The notes beneath the pieces are model-generated. The model was not told the DNA's origin. It saw only the letters and a program-made list of their open reading frames with translations, and did no database searches. A program made the position numbers and the translations under genes. Of a stretch of 64,000 bases of DNA, positions 53,230-62,096 are shown piece after piece. Each line of letters begins with the position of its first letter. Position 1 is the stretch's first letter. This DNA is from Salegentibacter salarius (GTDB lineage Bacteria > Bacteroidota > Bacteroidia > Flavobacteriales > Flavobacteriaceae), in NCBI RefSeq assembly GCF_900168265.1, contig NZ_FVZF01000009.1, positions 52,835 to 116,834 on the forward strand, given 5' to 3'.

Positions 53230-53335
53230 GAATTATATGTTTTCCTGCAAAAGTAAAGATAATTTTTTTCTATACCTTACCGTTTTTAGTACCTTTGGTA
53301 TACACAAAAAAGAAATCACACTTAAAAGAAAAATT

Positions 53336-54796
53336 ATGCCAATTACAATAATGGGCGATAAGGAATTTGAAAATGTTCCTTCTATAAAAAGTAAAGCACT
53401 TCGCATTAATTTAAATGAAAATATCTACGGAACTTTTTCTGAAATTGGTGCCGGCCAGGAGACTGTAAGGAATTTCTTTAGAGCTGGAGGCGCTTCTGGT
53501 ACTATCGCAAAAGCGATGAGTGCTTACGATAAAGATTTTAGTGATGCTATTTATGGAGTTGAAAATGATAGGAGATATGTAACTGAAGCGCGATTAAAAA
53601 AGATGCTTTCGCATGAAATTGGCTTGATTGAACAGCGAATTTCCCGCGAAAAACATCCCAATAAACTTTTCTTTAGTTACGCTAACACCGTTGCAACTAT
53701 AGATTTTGCAAAGAAGTATAAAGGCCACGGCTGGGTAGGTATTAAATACCAGGTGAGCCCGGAAGAGGATTATAATGAAATAAGCCTGCACGTAAGATTT
53801 CACGAAAATGACGCACGTCATCAACAAAATACTTTAGGAATACTTGGTGTAAACCTTATTTACGGTGCCTATTACAAATATGATAATCCGAAAAAACTTT
53901 TACGTTACCTCTACGATCATATAGATAAAGATCAAATTGAGATCGATACCATAAACTTTAGCGGACCTCGATTTAAAGGTGTAGACAATCGCCTAATGAG
54001 TTTACAGCTGGTGAAGAATGGAATGACAGATGCCGTGATGTTTGCTCCTGACGGAAATAACGTTCTGCCTGCCAAAATTCTTTATAAAAAGAATATTCTC
54101 GCATTCCGCGGAAGTTTTAGACCTGTGACTAAGGTTAATATGGATATGTACGAGCGTTCGCTTGAATTATTCCTTAAAGAAAGCAAGGTAGAAAAAGAAA
54201 ATACCGAAGTTATTTTTGAGATCACTTTATCTAACCTAAGGGCCGAAGGTGAAATTGATGAACGTGACTTTATGGACAGGGCAAAACTTCTATGTTCCCT
54301 GGGACAAACCGTAATGATCTCCAATTTCCAGGAATATTATCGTGTGGTTGAGTATTTCTCAAGATATTCTAAACAACGTATGGGCTTAGGTATGGGTGTG
54401 AATAATCTTATTGATGTATTTGATGAGAAATATTACAGACATTTAAGTGGTGGTATATTAGAAGCTTTCGGAAAATTATTCTTTAAAGATCTTAAGGTTT
54501 ACCTCTACCCTCTTAAAGATCCTGAGACCGGAGAAATTACTACCAGCGACAACCTTAAGGTGCATCCTAGAATGAAAGAATTGTATAAATTCTTTAAATA
54601 TAATGGAAGAGTTGAAGATATTGAAAACTACAACCCTGAGATTCTCGATGTATACTCTAGAGAAGTACTTCAAATGATTAGCGAAGGAAAAGAAGGTTGG
54701 GAAGATATGTTACCCGAAAAAACTACTAGAATGATTAAAGAGCATAATCTTTTTCATTATAAAGAAAACAAGAAAAAAGCAGAAACTGAAGTATAG
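53336..54796 (+). CDS. Large soluble conserved protein of unknown function
   Basis: Start at ATG 53336 (MPITIMGDKEFENVPS), 486 residues; a longer frame from 53201 is ignored because it overlaps the divergent MBL gene. No signal peptide and no TM. The N-terminal segment YGTFSEIGAGQETVRNFFRAGGASGTIAKAMSAYDKDFSD-like is strongly conserved in a widespread bacterial family that has been called nicotinate-nucleotide adenylyltransferase or TonB-dependent receptor in databases; neither name fits what I see. Later RHQQNTLGILGVNLIYGA and EVIFEITLSNLRAEGEIDERDF may be parts of an active site. A consensus -7 element TACCTTTG lies at 53290-53297. Confidence 0.8.
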   Translation: MPITIMGDKEFENVPSIKSKALRINLNENIYGTFSEIGAGQETVRNFFRAGGASGTIAKAMSAYDKDFSDAIYGVENDRRYVTEARLKKMLSHEIGLIEQRISREKHPNKLFFSYANTVATIDFAKKYKGHGWVGIKYQVSPEEDYNEISLHVRFHENDARHQQNTLGILGVNLIYGAYYKYDNPKKLLRYLYDHIDKDQIEIDTINFSGPRFKGVDNRLMSLQLVKNGMTDAVMFAPDGNNVLPAKILYKKNILAFRGSFRPVTKVNMDMYERSLELFLKESKVEKENTEVIFEITLSNLRAEGEIDERDFMDRAKLLCSLGQTVMISNFQEYYRVVEYFSRYSKQRMGLGMGVNNLIDVFDEKYYRHLSGGILEAFGKLFFKDLKVYLYPLKDPETGEITTSDNLKVHPRMKELYKFFKYNGRVEDIENYNPEILDVYSREVLQMISEGKEGWEDMLPEKTTRMIKEHNLFHYKENKKKAETEV

Positions 54797-54814
54797 TTAC
54801 TGAACTGCAAGCAT

Positions 54815-54850
54815 AAAAAAATCCGGATAAATCATCATCCGGATTTTTTT
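54815..54850. terminator. Terminator between unknown gene and murA
   Basis: AAAATCCGGAT and ATCCGGATTTT arms around AAATCATC with A and T runs; convergent genes on both sides. Confidence 0.8.
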
Positions 54851-54887
54851 ATGTTTAATCGTTATTCTTAATTTATTTAAGAGCCTG

Positions 54888-54906
54888 CTCCGAAATTTAT
54901 TCGGAG
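54888..54906. repeat. REP-like hairpin between terminator and murA
   Basis: CTCCGAA and TTCGGAG arms with loop ATTTA, followed by ATCT. The loop and following ATCT recall the hairpin at 4904-4932. No T-run, so not a terminator. Confidence 0.45.
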
Positions 54907-54929
54907 ATCTATATTTTAATAATTTAGCC

Positions 54930-56243
54930 TTAAGCCACTCGCTCTATTTTAGCGCCAATTGCTTTAAGACGTTCATCTATATTTTCATAACCTCTGTCTA
55001 TTTGTTCAATATTATGAATGGTAGAAGTTCCTTTAGCTGAAAGCGCCGCAATAAGCAAAGAAATACCTGCTCTAATATCTGGCGAAGTCATTGTAGTAGC
55101 CTTTAGCTGCGACTGGAAGTCGTGGCCAATTACTGTAGCACGGTGCGGATCACATAAAATGATCTTCGCGCCCATATCTATCAGTTTATCCACAAAGAAC
55201 AAACGGCTTTCGAACATTTTTTGATGAATAAGTACACTTCCGCGAGCTTGTGTCGCCACTACCAGAAGAATACTCAATAAATCTGGCGTAAATCCTGGCC
55301 ACGGCGCATCACTAATATTCATTATAGAACCATCTATAAAGCTTTGCACTTCATAGCCACTGGTATGTGCTGGAATAAAAATATCGTCTCCCCTGTGCTC
55401 AATGGTAATTCCTAATTTTCTAAAGGTAGTTGGAATAATACCCAGCATATCCCACCGAACATTCTTTATAGTAATTTCGCTTTTAGTCATTGCAGCCATC
55501 CCAATCCAGGAACCTATTTCTACCATATCTGGAAGAATTCGATGTTCACAACCTTTCAAAGAATCTACTCCTTCAATAGTTAAAAGATTAGAACCAACAC
55601 CACTAATTTTAGCACCCATTGAATTTAGCATTGTACAGAGTTGCTGTAAATAAGGCTCGCAGGCTGCGTTATAAATTGTAGTAGTTCCTTCGGCAAGCAC
55701 GGCAGCCATTACAATATTAGCAGTACCGGTAACTGAAGCTTCTTCAAGAAGCATATAATCACCTTTAAGTCCGTTTGGAGCTTCAACACCGTAGAATCGC
55801 TCTTCTTTATTATATCTAAACTTAGCACCCAGTTTTATAAATCCTTCAAAATGGGTATCCAGTCTTCTTCTACCAATTTTATCGCCACCCGGCTTCGGAA
55901 TAAAACCTTTACCAAATCTTGCTAAAAGTGGCCCTACTATCATTATTGATCCTCGTAAACCGCTACCGTCTTTCTTAAATTGTTCGCTGCTTAGATAATC
56001 AAGATTTAGATCATCACTTTTAAAAGAATAGCTTCCTTTTCCAAGTTTTTTGATCTTAACTCCAAGATTTTCTAAAAGCTGAATTAATTTATTCACATCC
56101 AGAATATCCGGAATGTTATTGATAACAACTTCATCTGAAGTTAATAATACGGCACAAAGAATTTGCAGGGCTTCGTTTTTGGCTCCTTGCGGTTGAATTT
56201 CTCCGCTAAGTTGCTGCCCGCCTTCAATTTGGAAAGTTCCCAT
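54930..56243 (-). CDS. murA: UDP-N-acetylglucosamine 1-carboxyvinyltransferase with Asp in place of the active Cys
   Basis: A 437-residue enzyme that joins enolpyruvate to UDP-GlcNAc, the first committed step of peptidoglycan. AKNEALQIL (21-29) with Lys22-Asn23, and the loop that usually reads GGCxIGxRPVDLH reads GGDKIGRRRLDTH (119-131), so the fosfomycin-target Cys is Asp121. The same change is known in mycobacteria and chlamydia, where it makes the enzyme insensitive to fosfomycin. A second copy is not in this window. Its start is 17 bp after the DUF4290 gene stop; both are one operon. Confidence 0.93.
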   Translation of the reverse strand: MGTFQIEGGQQLSGEIQPQGAKNEALQILCAVLLTSDEVVINNIPDILDVNKLIQLLENLGVKIKKLGKGSYSFKSDDLNLDYLSSEQFKKDGSGLRGSIMIVGPLLARFGKGFIPKPGGDKIGRRRLDTHFEGFIKLGAKFRYNKEERFYGVEAPNGLKGDYMLLEEASVTGTANIVMAAVLAEGTTTIYNAACEPYLQQLCTMLNSMGAKISGVGSNLLTIEGVDSLKGCEHRILPDMVEIGSWIGMAAMTKSEITIKNVRWDMLGIIPTTFRKLGITIEHRGDDIFIPAHTSGYEVQSFIDGSIMNISDAPWPGFTPDLLSILLVVATQARGSVLIHQKMFESRLFFVDKLIDMGAKIILCDPHRATVIGHDFQSQLKATTMTSPDIRAGISLLIAALSAKGTSTIHNIEQIDRGYENIDERLKAIGAKIERVA

Positions 56244-56260
56244 GAAAGTAAAGTATTTTT

Positions 56261-56908
56261 TTAGTAGCGCTTACGTCCACCTCCACCTTTGCGGTTGGAC
56301 TTTTTAGGATGATTGTTTTTACTGCTGTGTTTCTTCTTATTTCTAACAAGACTGGAAGCATCGCTAAGATCTTCGTCGGCGTTCTTTAAGTTAATTTTAC
56401 CGCCGCTAAGTTCACGAAGATGTTCAAAGATCACATCATCTTCTACTGCATCACGATTCCAGTTTAGGTAAGATTTCTTCATATGGTTGGCTATAGTCAA
56501 AACCAAACCTTCTTTTAAAGGGCCTTCTTCCCAATCTTTAACCTCATTGATCATTCGGTTAATATTATTTCCGTAGAAACGATATTTCGGGAAATTCTGC
56601 GGATAACCTAACATTTCAGGTCGCTCTTCTAGCATTTCTCTACTAGGCTTTGGGAAAGGCGATTCTACATCAAGTTTAAAATCACTAATTATAAATAATT
56701 GATCCCATAATTTATGCTGAAAATCTGGCACATCACGTAGATGTGGTTGCATATTACCCATTACGGCAATTATAGATTTTGCAACCTGGTTACGTTCTTT
56801 ATCGTCTTCAATTTCTACGGCTTCTTCTACCATTTTTTGAAGATGTCTTCCGTATTCGGGAATAATTAAGTAGCTCCTTTCGGAGTTATATTCTAATGCG
56901 TGTGTCAA
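56261..56908 (-). CDS. DUF4290 protein
   Basis: A 215-residue protein; the family start YNSERSYLIIPEYGRHLQKMVEEAV and later DVPDFQHKLWDQLFIISDFKLDVESPFPKP and GNNINRMINEV are recognisable as DUF4290, which is largely limited to Bacteroidota and often precedes murA. The C-terminal 40 residues are extremely basic (KKHSSKNNHPKKSNRKGGGGRKRY) and may bind nucleic acid or ribosome. No signal peptide. Function unknown. Confidence 0.85.
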   Translation of the reverse strand: MTHALEYNSERSYLIIPEYGRHLQKMVEEAVEIEDDKERNQVAKSIIAVMGNMQPHLRDVPDFQHKLWDQLFIISDFKLDVESPFPKPSREMLEERPEMLGYPQNFPKYRFYGNNINRMINEVKDWEEGPLKEGLVLTIANHMKKSYLNWNRDAVEDDVIFEHLRELSGGKINLKNADEDLSDASSLVRNKKKHSSKNNHPKKSNRKGGGGRKRY

Positions 56909-56931
56909 AATTGAAATTTATAAGATGATAC

Positions 56932-56979
56932 TTTACTCGATAATCGAGACTTAAATACTTTGAGGCCAGGCTCAAAATC
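56932..56979 (-). repeat. REP-like intergenic repeat, copy B
   Basis: On the minus strand: GATTTTGAGCC-TGG-CCTCAAAG (hairpin), then TATTTAAGT, then CTCGATTATCGAG and TAAA, aligning with 39284-39330 almost base for base except in compensating stem changes. It lies 24 bp before the DUF4290 start. The rest of the gap to 57187 has a minus-strand 25-codon open stretch but no start codon, and nothing else I can support. Confidence 0.65.
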
Positions 56980-57187
56980 AAAAAAATCTTCCCTTTAATG
57001 CCTCATAGGCTTCCCCCAGAGGTAATTTGCTGTAGAAGTTAATCGCTGCAAAATACTAAATATTATCGAAATAGATAAAATTTTAAGAATTTAAAAAATA
57101 AGGAAATTTAAAGCTCGCTTAGGAAATTGAAAATTATTTCTTCCGTCAGAGCAAACCAAAAATGAATTACCCCATTTCCAAGATTGA

Positions 57188-57481
57188 TTAAAGGGAGATC
57201 ACTCCTTCTACTTTATCTGCAACTTCTTTATATTTTTCAATTACGGCGTCAGGATTTTTCATTCGCACATTTACAGAAGTGCTTATATACGTTCCCTTTT
57301 TTGATTTCTTAGTCGTTATTACGGCTCCCATATTATCAAAAATATCTTCAATAATTTTCACCTGATTTGACTTTGCCGGTACTATAAATTTATAAAGATA
57401 CTCAGATGGCCAAAGAGATGTATCCTGCAATTGCGACTTTAATTTGCTATAAAACTCTTCCTGATCTTTCGCTTCACTCAT
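57188..57481 (-). CDS. DUF493 (YbeD-like) protein
   Basis: A 97-residue protein of the DUF493/YbeD family with an ACT-like fold: EEFYSKLKSQLQDTSLWPSEYLYKFIVPAKSNQVKIIEDIF then TTKKSKKGTYISTSVNVRMKNPDAVIEKYKEVADKV. The start EFYxxLKxQL and VKxIEDIF agree with family length (about 95). In E. coli YbeD is next to lipoic-acid genes; here it is not. Function is unclear (small-molecule or protein binding). A -7-like TATCTTTG (minus strand 57514-57507) precedes it. Confidence 0.85.
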   Translation of the reverse strand: MSEAKDQEEFYSKLKSQLQDTSLWPSEYLYKFIVPAKSNQVKIIEDIFDNMGAVITTKKSKKGTYISTSVNVRMKNPDAVIEKYKEVADKVEGVISL

Positions 57482-57565
57482 AATTTTCTAACTTAAATTT
57501 AGGTTGCAAAGATACAAGGATTGAATACATTTTTATAATCAATTTCAAATGTCGAAATTTGCAGC

Positions 57566-58102
57566 GTGAAAAAACAAAAAATAGTAATTACCGGTGGCCC
57601 CGGTGCAGGGAAATCTTCAATAATTCGCCAACTGGAAAAACACGGGCACGAATGTCTTCATGAGATTTCCCGGCAGGTAACCCTAGAAGCGCAAAAGCAG
57701 GGAATTGCTCAGTTATTCCTCGAAAAACCTGTGCTCTTTAGCGAAAAGCTATTGGAAGGCCGAAAAAATCAACATAGGGAAGCCGATATGATTCCTACTT
57801 CCACTATATTTATAGATCGCGGCATCCCAGATGTTTTGGCATATATGGATTATTTTAAAACAGAGTATTCCACATATTTTACCGATGCCTGTACAGAATA
57901 TGCTTATGACAAGATATTCTTTTTACCGCCCTGGGAAGAAATTTATCAGAGTGATAACGAGCGTTACGAATCTTTTAAAGAAGCCAGTCTAATTTCAAAA
58001 TATCTTTTTGAAACGTATAAAACTTACGGTTACAACCCTATTGAAGTCCCCAAAACCTCAATTATTGAAAGAACTCAGTTTATTTTAAATCAAATTGAAT
58101 AA
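57566..58102 (+). CDS. P-loop AAA_28 (NadR-like) ATPase/kinase, GTG start
   Basis: A 178-residue protein beginning GTG at 57566 (translated Met; KKQKIVITGGPGAGKSSI). Walker A is GGPGAGKSS (10-18). EISRQVTLEAQKQG and STIFIDRGIPDVLAYMDYF (DRG motif) fit the AAA_28/NadR-ribosylnicotinamide-kinase-like group; PPWEEIYQSDNERYESFKEA follows. The role is unknown: a nucleoside or small-molecule kinase is possible. It is 5 bp upstream of recQ. Confidence 0.85.
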   Translation: MKKQKIVITGGPGAGKSSIIRQLEKHGHECLHEISRQVTLEAQKQGIAQLFLEKPVLFSEKLLEGRKNQHREADMIPTSTIFIDRGIPDVLAYMDYFKTEYSTYFTDACTEYAYDKIFFLPPWEEIYQSDNERYESFKEASLISKYLFETYKTYGYNPIEVPKTSIIERTQFILNQIE

Positions 58103-58107
58103 GCTAT

Positions 58108-60009
58108 TTGCAGGATGCACATCACATATTAAAAAAATACTGGAGACATTCGTCCTTTAGGCCGCTGCAGGAACCCGTAATAGCAAAACTCCTGGAGCAA
58201 AAGAACGTGCTCGCCCTAATGCCTACCGGTGGCGGAAAATCGCTTTGCTTCCAGATCCCGGCGTTAATGCAGGAAGGAATCTGTATTGTAGTTTCCCCTC
58301 TTGTGGCTTTAATGGAAGACCAGGTGAACGCGCTTCAGCAAAAAGGTATCAAAGCAATGGCCCTAACTGGCGGAATGGCATATCGCGATCTTGATGCTGC
58401 TCTTGATAATTGTATCTACGGAAATTATAAATTTCTCTATTTATCTCCTGAAAGGCTTCAGCAGGATCTGGTACAGGAGCGTATTAAGTTGATGAATGTT
58501 AATCTTATTGCTGTAGATGAAGCGCACTGTATTTCGCAATGGGGCCACGATTTTAGACCGGCTTATCGCAATATTTCTCAATTAAAAGACTTAAAACCCG
58601 GCACACCATTTATAGCGCTTACAGCAACCGCAACCCCAGCCGTAGTTAAAGATATTGTGAAAGAGTTGGAACTGGAAAATATAGAAGTACTAAAAGACTC
58701 TTTCTACCGGGCCAATTTAGCCTATAATGTGCTAAAAGCTGAAGATAAATATTATCGTCTGGATCAACTGTTGAATAACAAAAACGAGCCTGCGATAATT
58801 TATGTAAGAAGCCGGAAAGCCAGCCTTGAAATTGCTGAGTTATTAAATAAAAAAGGCTATAAAGCTGATGCTTTTCACGGTGGTTTGCAACCAAAAGAAA
58901 AGACCAAAAGACTTAGCGACTGGCTGGAAAATAAACACCAGATAATGGTGGCCACCACCGCATTTGGAATGGGAATAGACAAAGCCGATGTACGGCAGGT
59001 TATTCATTTAAATCTTCCGGAATCTTTAGAAAGTTATTTCCAGGAAGCAGGGCGCGCCGGGAGAGATGAAAAAAAAGCGATCGCCACTATTTTAACCAAT
59101 AAGAGCGATATTCCTATTTTAAAAAATCAGTTCCTTGCAAATTTACCGCAACTGGAAGATGTAAAACTGGTTTATAAAAAACTAAACACCTATTTTAGGA
59201 TCGCTTATGGCGAAGGGGAGCAAACCGAACATAATTTTAGTTTTTCGGAATTTTGCGCTCAGTACGAACTTCCGTTTTCTAAAACTTACGAAGTACTTCA
59301 GCTTTTAGACCGATGTAGCGTATTAAAGCTTTCAAAGGAATTTCATAAAAAAACAAGTATACATTTTATGGTTTCCGGAAAACAACTTCAGTTTTATTTA
59401 GATCAGAACCAGAAATACGAAAACTTTGTCAAGGCTCTTTTGAGAACCTATGGCGGAATTTTAGAAAACAAAACTAATATAGACCTGGCTTCGGTTTGTA
59501 AAAAATCTAATACAGATCAAAAAACAGCGCTTAAATATCTCAAGGAATTAGAAAAAGCCCAGGTATTGGAATATGTTTTTGCCGAACATGATGCTACTGT
59601 GCTATTTTTGGTTCCGCGGGAAGACGATTCGGTTATTTTTCCGCTTGCACCCTACATAAAACAGCATAATAAATCTAAAAAAGAAAAAATTGACGCGGTC
59701 TTAGGCTATTTAGAAAACGATAAAATTTGTAGGAGCAAACAACTTTTAGCATATTTTGGAGAGGAAAAAGCTAAAAACTGTGGTATTTGTTCGGTTTGTC
59801 AAAAACAAATGACGCCACTAACCAGGGAACTTAAAAATGCAATTTACCTGGAAATTATGAAAGTTTTAAAAACCTCTAAAGCTTCTTCCCGCGAACTTAC
59901 TGAAGCAATAAATTACCCGGAAGATCAGGTTCTGGAAGTATTACGTTTATTATTAGATAAAGAATTTATTTCCCGTGAATCAGGGAATAGCTATAAAATA
60001 AATAATTGA
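58108..60009 (+). CDS. recQ: RecQ-family ATP-dependent DNA helicase, TTG start
   Basis: A 633-residue helicase beginning with TTG at 58108 (QDAHHILKKYW), 5 bp after the ATPase. Walker A MPTGGGKSLCFQ, DEAHCISQWGHDFRP (Walker B and aromatic-rich loop), ATATPAV, QEAGRAGRDEKKA, and the zinc site Cys...CGICSVC near 553-576 (CX16CX2CX2C). A winged-helix follows. The C-terminus ends without an HRDC domain, as in many Bacteroidota RecQ. It unwinds 3-prime to 5-prime in repair. Its stop overlaps the fmt ATG. Confidence 0.92.
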   Translation: MQDAHHILKKYWRHSSFRPLQEPVIAKLLEQKNVLALMPTGGGKSLCFQIPALMQEGICIVVSPLVALMEDQVNALQQKGIKAMALTGGMAYRDLDAALDNCIYGNYKFLYLSPERLQQDLVQERIKLMNVNLIAVDEAHCISQWGHDFRPAYRNISQLKDLKPGTPFIALTATATPAVVKDIVKELELENIEVLKDSFYRANLAYNVLKAEDKYYRLDQLLNNKNEPAIIYVRSRKASLEIAELLNKKGYKADAFHGGLQPKEKTKRLSDWLENKHQIMVATTAFGMGIDKADVRQVIHLNLPESLESYFQEAGRAGRDEKKAIATILTNKSDIPILKNQFLANLPQLEDVKLVYKKLNTYFRIAYGEGEQTEHNFSFSEFCAQYELPFSKTYEVLQLLDRCSVLKLSKEFHKKTSIHFMVSGKQLQFYLDQNQKYENFVKALLRTYGGILENKTNIDLASVCKKSNTDQKTALKYLKELEKAQVLEYVFAEHDATVLFLVPREDDSVIFPLAPYIKQHNKSKKEKIDAVLGYLENDKICRSKQLLAYFGEEKAKNCGICSVCQKQMTPLTRELKNAIYLEIMKVLKTSKASSRELTEAINYPEDQVLEVLRLLLDKEFISRESGNSYKINN

Positions 60010-60956
60010 TGAGATCATTAAGAATCGTATTTATGGGCACGCCAGATTTTGCGGTGGCCAGTCTGGAAAGTATTCTAAACGCCGATTATAAGGTTGTTGG
60101 TGTAATTACCGCACCCGATAAACCCGCAGGTCGCGGAAGAAAATTACAGGAAAGCCCGGTAAAAAAATTCGCGATTAGCAAAAGTTTAAAGGTGATGCAG
60201 CCCACAAATCTAAAAGATGAAGCCTTTATTGACGAATTAAAAGCTCTAAATCCCAATGTACAGGTAGTAGTTGCTTTTAGAATGTTACCTAAGGTGGTTT
60301 GGGATTTGCCACAATTTGGCACTTTTAATCTACATGCTTCCCTGCTTCCGCAATATCGGGGTGCGGCGCCAATTAACTGGGCCATTATCAATAACGAGAC
60401 TAAAACCGGCGTTTCTACTTTTTTTCTAGATGAAAAAATTGATACCGGGGCGATGATTTTACAGAAAGAAATAAATATAGCTGAAGAAGAAAGTGTTGGA
60501 GAACTCCATGATAAGCTAATGGAATTAGGAGCTGGAGTGGTAGTGGAAACTTTAGAGCTTATAGAAAAAGGTAACCTCACTCCTACTCCGCAGCCATTTG
60601 ACCAGTTATTAAAAGACGCGCCAAAGCTAAATAAAGAGAATACAAAAATTAACTGGAACGATTCATTAGATCAAATTTACAACCTAATTCGCGGCCTAAA
60701 CCCTTACCCGGCGGCCTGGTCTATTTTGTTTAACGATGGGAAAGAAGAAAAAGTCAAGATCTATCATTGTAAAAAAGAAATCACCAGTCATTCTTTAGAA
60801 AATGGAAGTATTCTGGTTGAAGATAAAAAGCTGAAGGTAGCAACAAAGGGCGGTTACCTTATAATTGAAGAATTACAACTTCCCGGAAAGCGAAAAATGG
60901 ATGTAAAATCACTTTTAAATGGTTACGATTTTTCAAAAGGAGCAAAATTCCTCTAA
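60009..60956 (+). CDS. fmt: Methionyl-tRNA formyltransferase
   Basis: A 315-residue enzyme; ATG 60009 (MRSLRIVFMGTPDFAV) shares one base with the recQ stop (TGATG). Folate-binding core with FNLHASLLPQYRGAAPINWAI (catalytic Asn/His and SLLPxYRGAAP), FFLDEKIDTGAMI (catalytic Asp), and the C-terminal OB domain. It formylates initiator Met-tRNA. No def gene is linked in the window. Followed by HU after 185 bp. Confidence 0.96.
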   Translation: MRSLRIVFMGTPDFAVASLESILNADYKVVGVITAPDKPAGRGRKLQESPVKKFAISKSLKVMQPTNLKDEAFIDELKALNPNVQVVVAFRMLPKVVWDLPQFGTFNLHASLLPQYRGAAPINWAIINNETKTGVSTFFLDEKIDTGAMILQKEINIAEEESVGELHDKLMELGAGVVVETLELIEKGNLTPTPQPFDQLLKDAPKLNKENTKINWNDSLDQIYNLIRGLNPYPAAWSILFNDGKEEKVKIYHCKKEITSHSLENGSILVEDKKLKVATKGGYLIIEELQLPGKRKMDVKSLLNGYDFSKGAKFL

Positions 60957-61060
60957 GGCCTTATGGTTACTGAAACGGTAAAAAATCAACTAAATCGAGA
61001 CTTGTTTATTAACAAAATGACCGACTTATTAACAAAATCCTGCATTTCCCTTGATATTAC

Positions 61061-61090
61061 TTGCACGGCCGAGAATTCCATATAAATTTG
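61061..61090 (+). promoter_or_regulatory. Promoter of the HU gene
   Basis: TTG (61061-61063), exactly 19 nt, TAAATTTG (61083-61090): a full consensus match; leader of about 45 nt. Confidence 0.75.
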
Positions 61091-61141
61091 TAGAGCAATT
61101 TAACAGAATGTTTAACCAACAATTTATTTAAAATTCAAATT

Positions 61142-61414
61142 ATGAACAAAACAGATTTAATCGACGCAATGGCTGAAAATGCTGGAATTTCTAAAGCAGC
61201 AGCAAAAAAAGCCCTAGAATCTTTCTTAGAAAACGTAGAAGGTTCTCTTAAAAAAGGAGATCGCGTTTCTTTAGTAGGATTTGGATCTTGGTCAGTTTCT
61301 AAAAGAGCTGCTCGTGAAGGAAGAAACCCACAAACCGGAAAAACCATTAAAATTGCTGCTAAAAATGTAGTGAAATTTAAAGCCGGTGCAGATTTACAAA
61401 AAGCTGTAAACTAA
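61142..61414 (+). CDS. HU-family DNA-binding protein
   Basis: A 90-residue nucleoid protein: [28 protein letters not shown] (two-helix dimer core), [22 protein letters not shown] (beta-arm with RxxRNPxTG and Lys/Pro tip), and [10 protein letters not shown] as the C-terminal helix. HU bends and packages DNA as a dimer. The gene has its own strong promoter and terminator, as expected for an abundant protein. Confidence 0.97.
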   Translation: MNKTDLIDAMAENAGISKAAAKKALESFLENVEGSLKKGDRVSLVGFGSWSVSKRAAREGRNPQTGKTIKIAAKNVVKFKAGADLQKAVN

Positions 61415-61438
61415 TAATTTGTATTAGTAAAACATTAA

Positions 61439-61466
61439 AAGTCTCCTCTATGGGAGGCTTTTTTAA
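61439..61466 (+). terminator. Terminator of the HU gene
   Basis: AGTCTCC and GGGAGGCT arms (one G-T pair) around TCTAT, then seven T. Confidence 0.85.
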
Positions 61467-61535
61467 TGAAAATACTTTAGCATTTTATTTGATTTTTTTT
61501 AAATAAATGGTAGCTTAGAGTAAAACTATGCTAAA

Positions 61536-62096
61536 ATGATTGCTTTAAAACCAACCAAAGGCCATCTATTGGTAGCAGAACCATCTATAATTGGAGATGT
61601 TGCATTTAACCGCTCTGTAGTGCTACTTGCTGAGCATTCTGAAGCAGGTTCTGTAGGTTTTATACTCAACAAAGTACTGGACTTCACCTTAAAAGATCTT
61701 GTCCCCGATCTCTCCGCTAATTTTAAAATATATAATGGCGGCCCGGTAGAACAGGACAATCTTTACTTTATTCACAAAATACCAGATCTAATTCCGCAAA
61801 GCGTAGAAATAGCGAATGGCATTTATTGGGGTGGTAATTTTGATGTAGTTACAGAACTAATTAATCAAGGTTTAATTAGCGAAAAAGAGATCCGATTCTT
61901 TTTAGGATATTCCGGTTGGGATGCTAACCAGTTAAATGAGGAACTAAACTCACATTCCTGGATCATTACCACCAACGAAGACACTAAAGACATTATAGAA
62001 CGTCCTTACCGTTCATTTTGGAAAGATAAAATGATGCAACTTGGCGGGGAATATATATTATGGTCTAACGCCCCAGAAAACCCAAGCTACAATTAA
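61536..62096 (+). CDS. YqgE/AlgH-family protein
   Basis: A 186-residue protein with the family start KPTKGHLLVAEPSIIGDVAFNRSVVLL and GSVGFILNK, FKIYNGGPVEQDNLYFIH and RFFLGYSGWDANQLNEEL. These proteins (about 180-190 residues) are cytoplasmic and of unknown function despite the name AlgH. Its start is 69 bp after the HU terminator. It is convergent with the aminotransferase gene, stops overlapping by 4 nt. Confidence 0.92.
   Translation: MIALKPTKGHLLVAEPSIIGDVAFNRSVVLLAEHSEAGSVGFILNKVLDFTLKDLVPDLSANFKIYNGGPVEQDNLYFIHKIPDLIPQSVEIANGIYWGGNFDVVTELINQGLISEKEIRFFLGYSGWDANQLNEELNSHSWIITTNEDTKDIIERPYRSFWKDKMMQLGGEYILWSNAPENPSYN

Noticed and set aside
53201..53335. Upstream extension of the large unknown protein
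   Set aside because: It overlaps the divergent MBL gene start and the promoter, and the conserved protein begins at ATG 53336.
56978..57052. Minus-strand 25-codon stretch reading AINFYSKLPLGEAYEALKGRFF before DUF4290
   Set aside because: It has no ATG, GTG or TTG start after the preceding stop. It looks protein-like but could be chance or a remnant; I do not call a gene.
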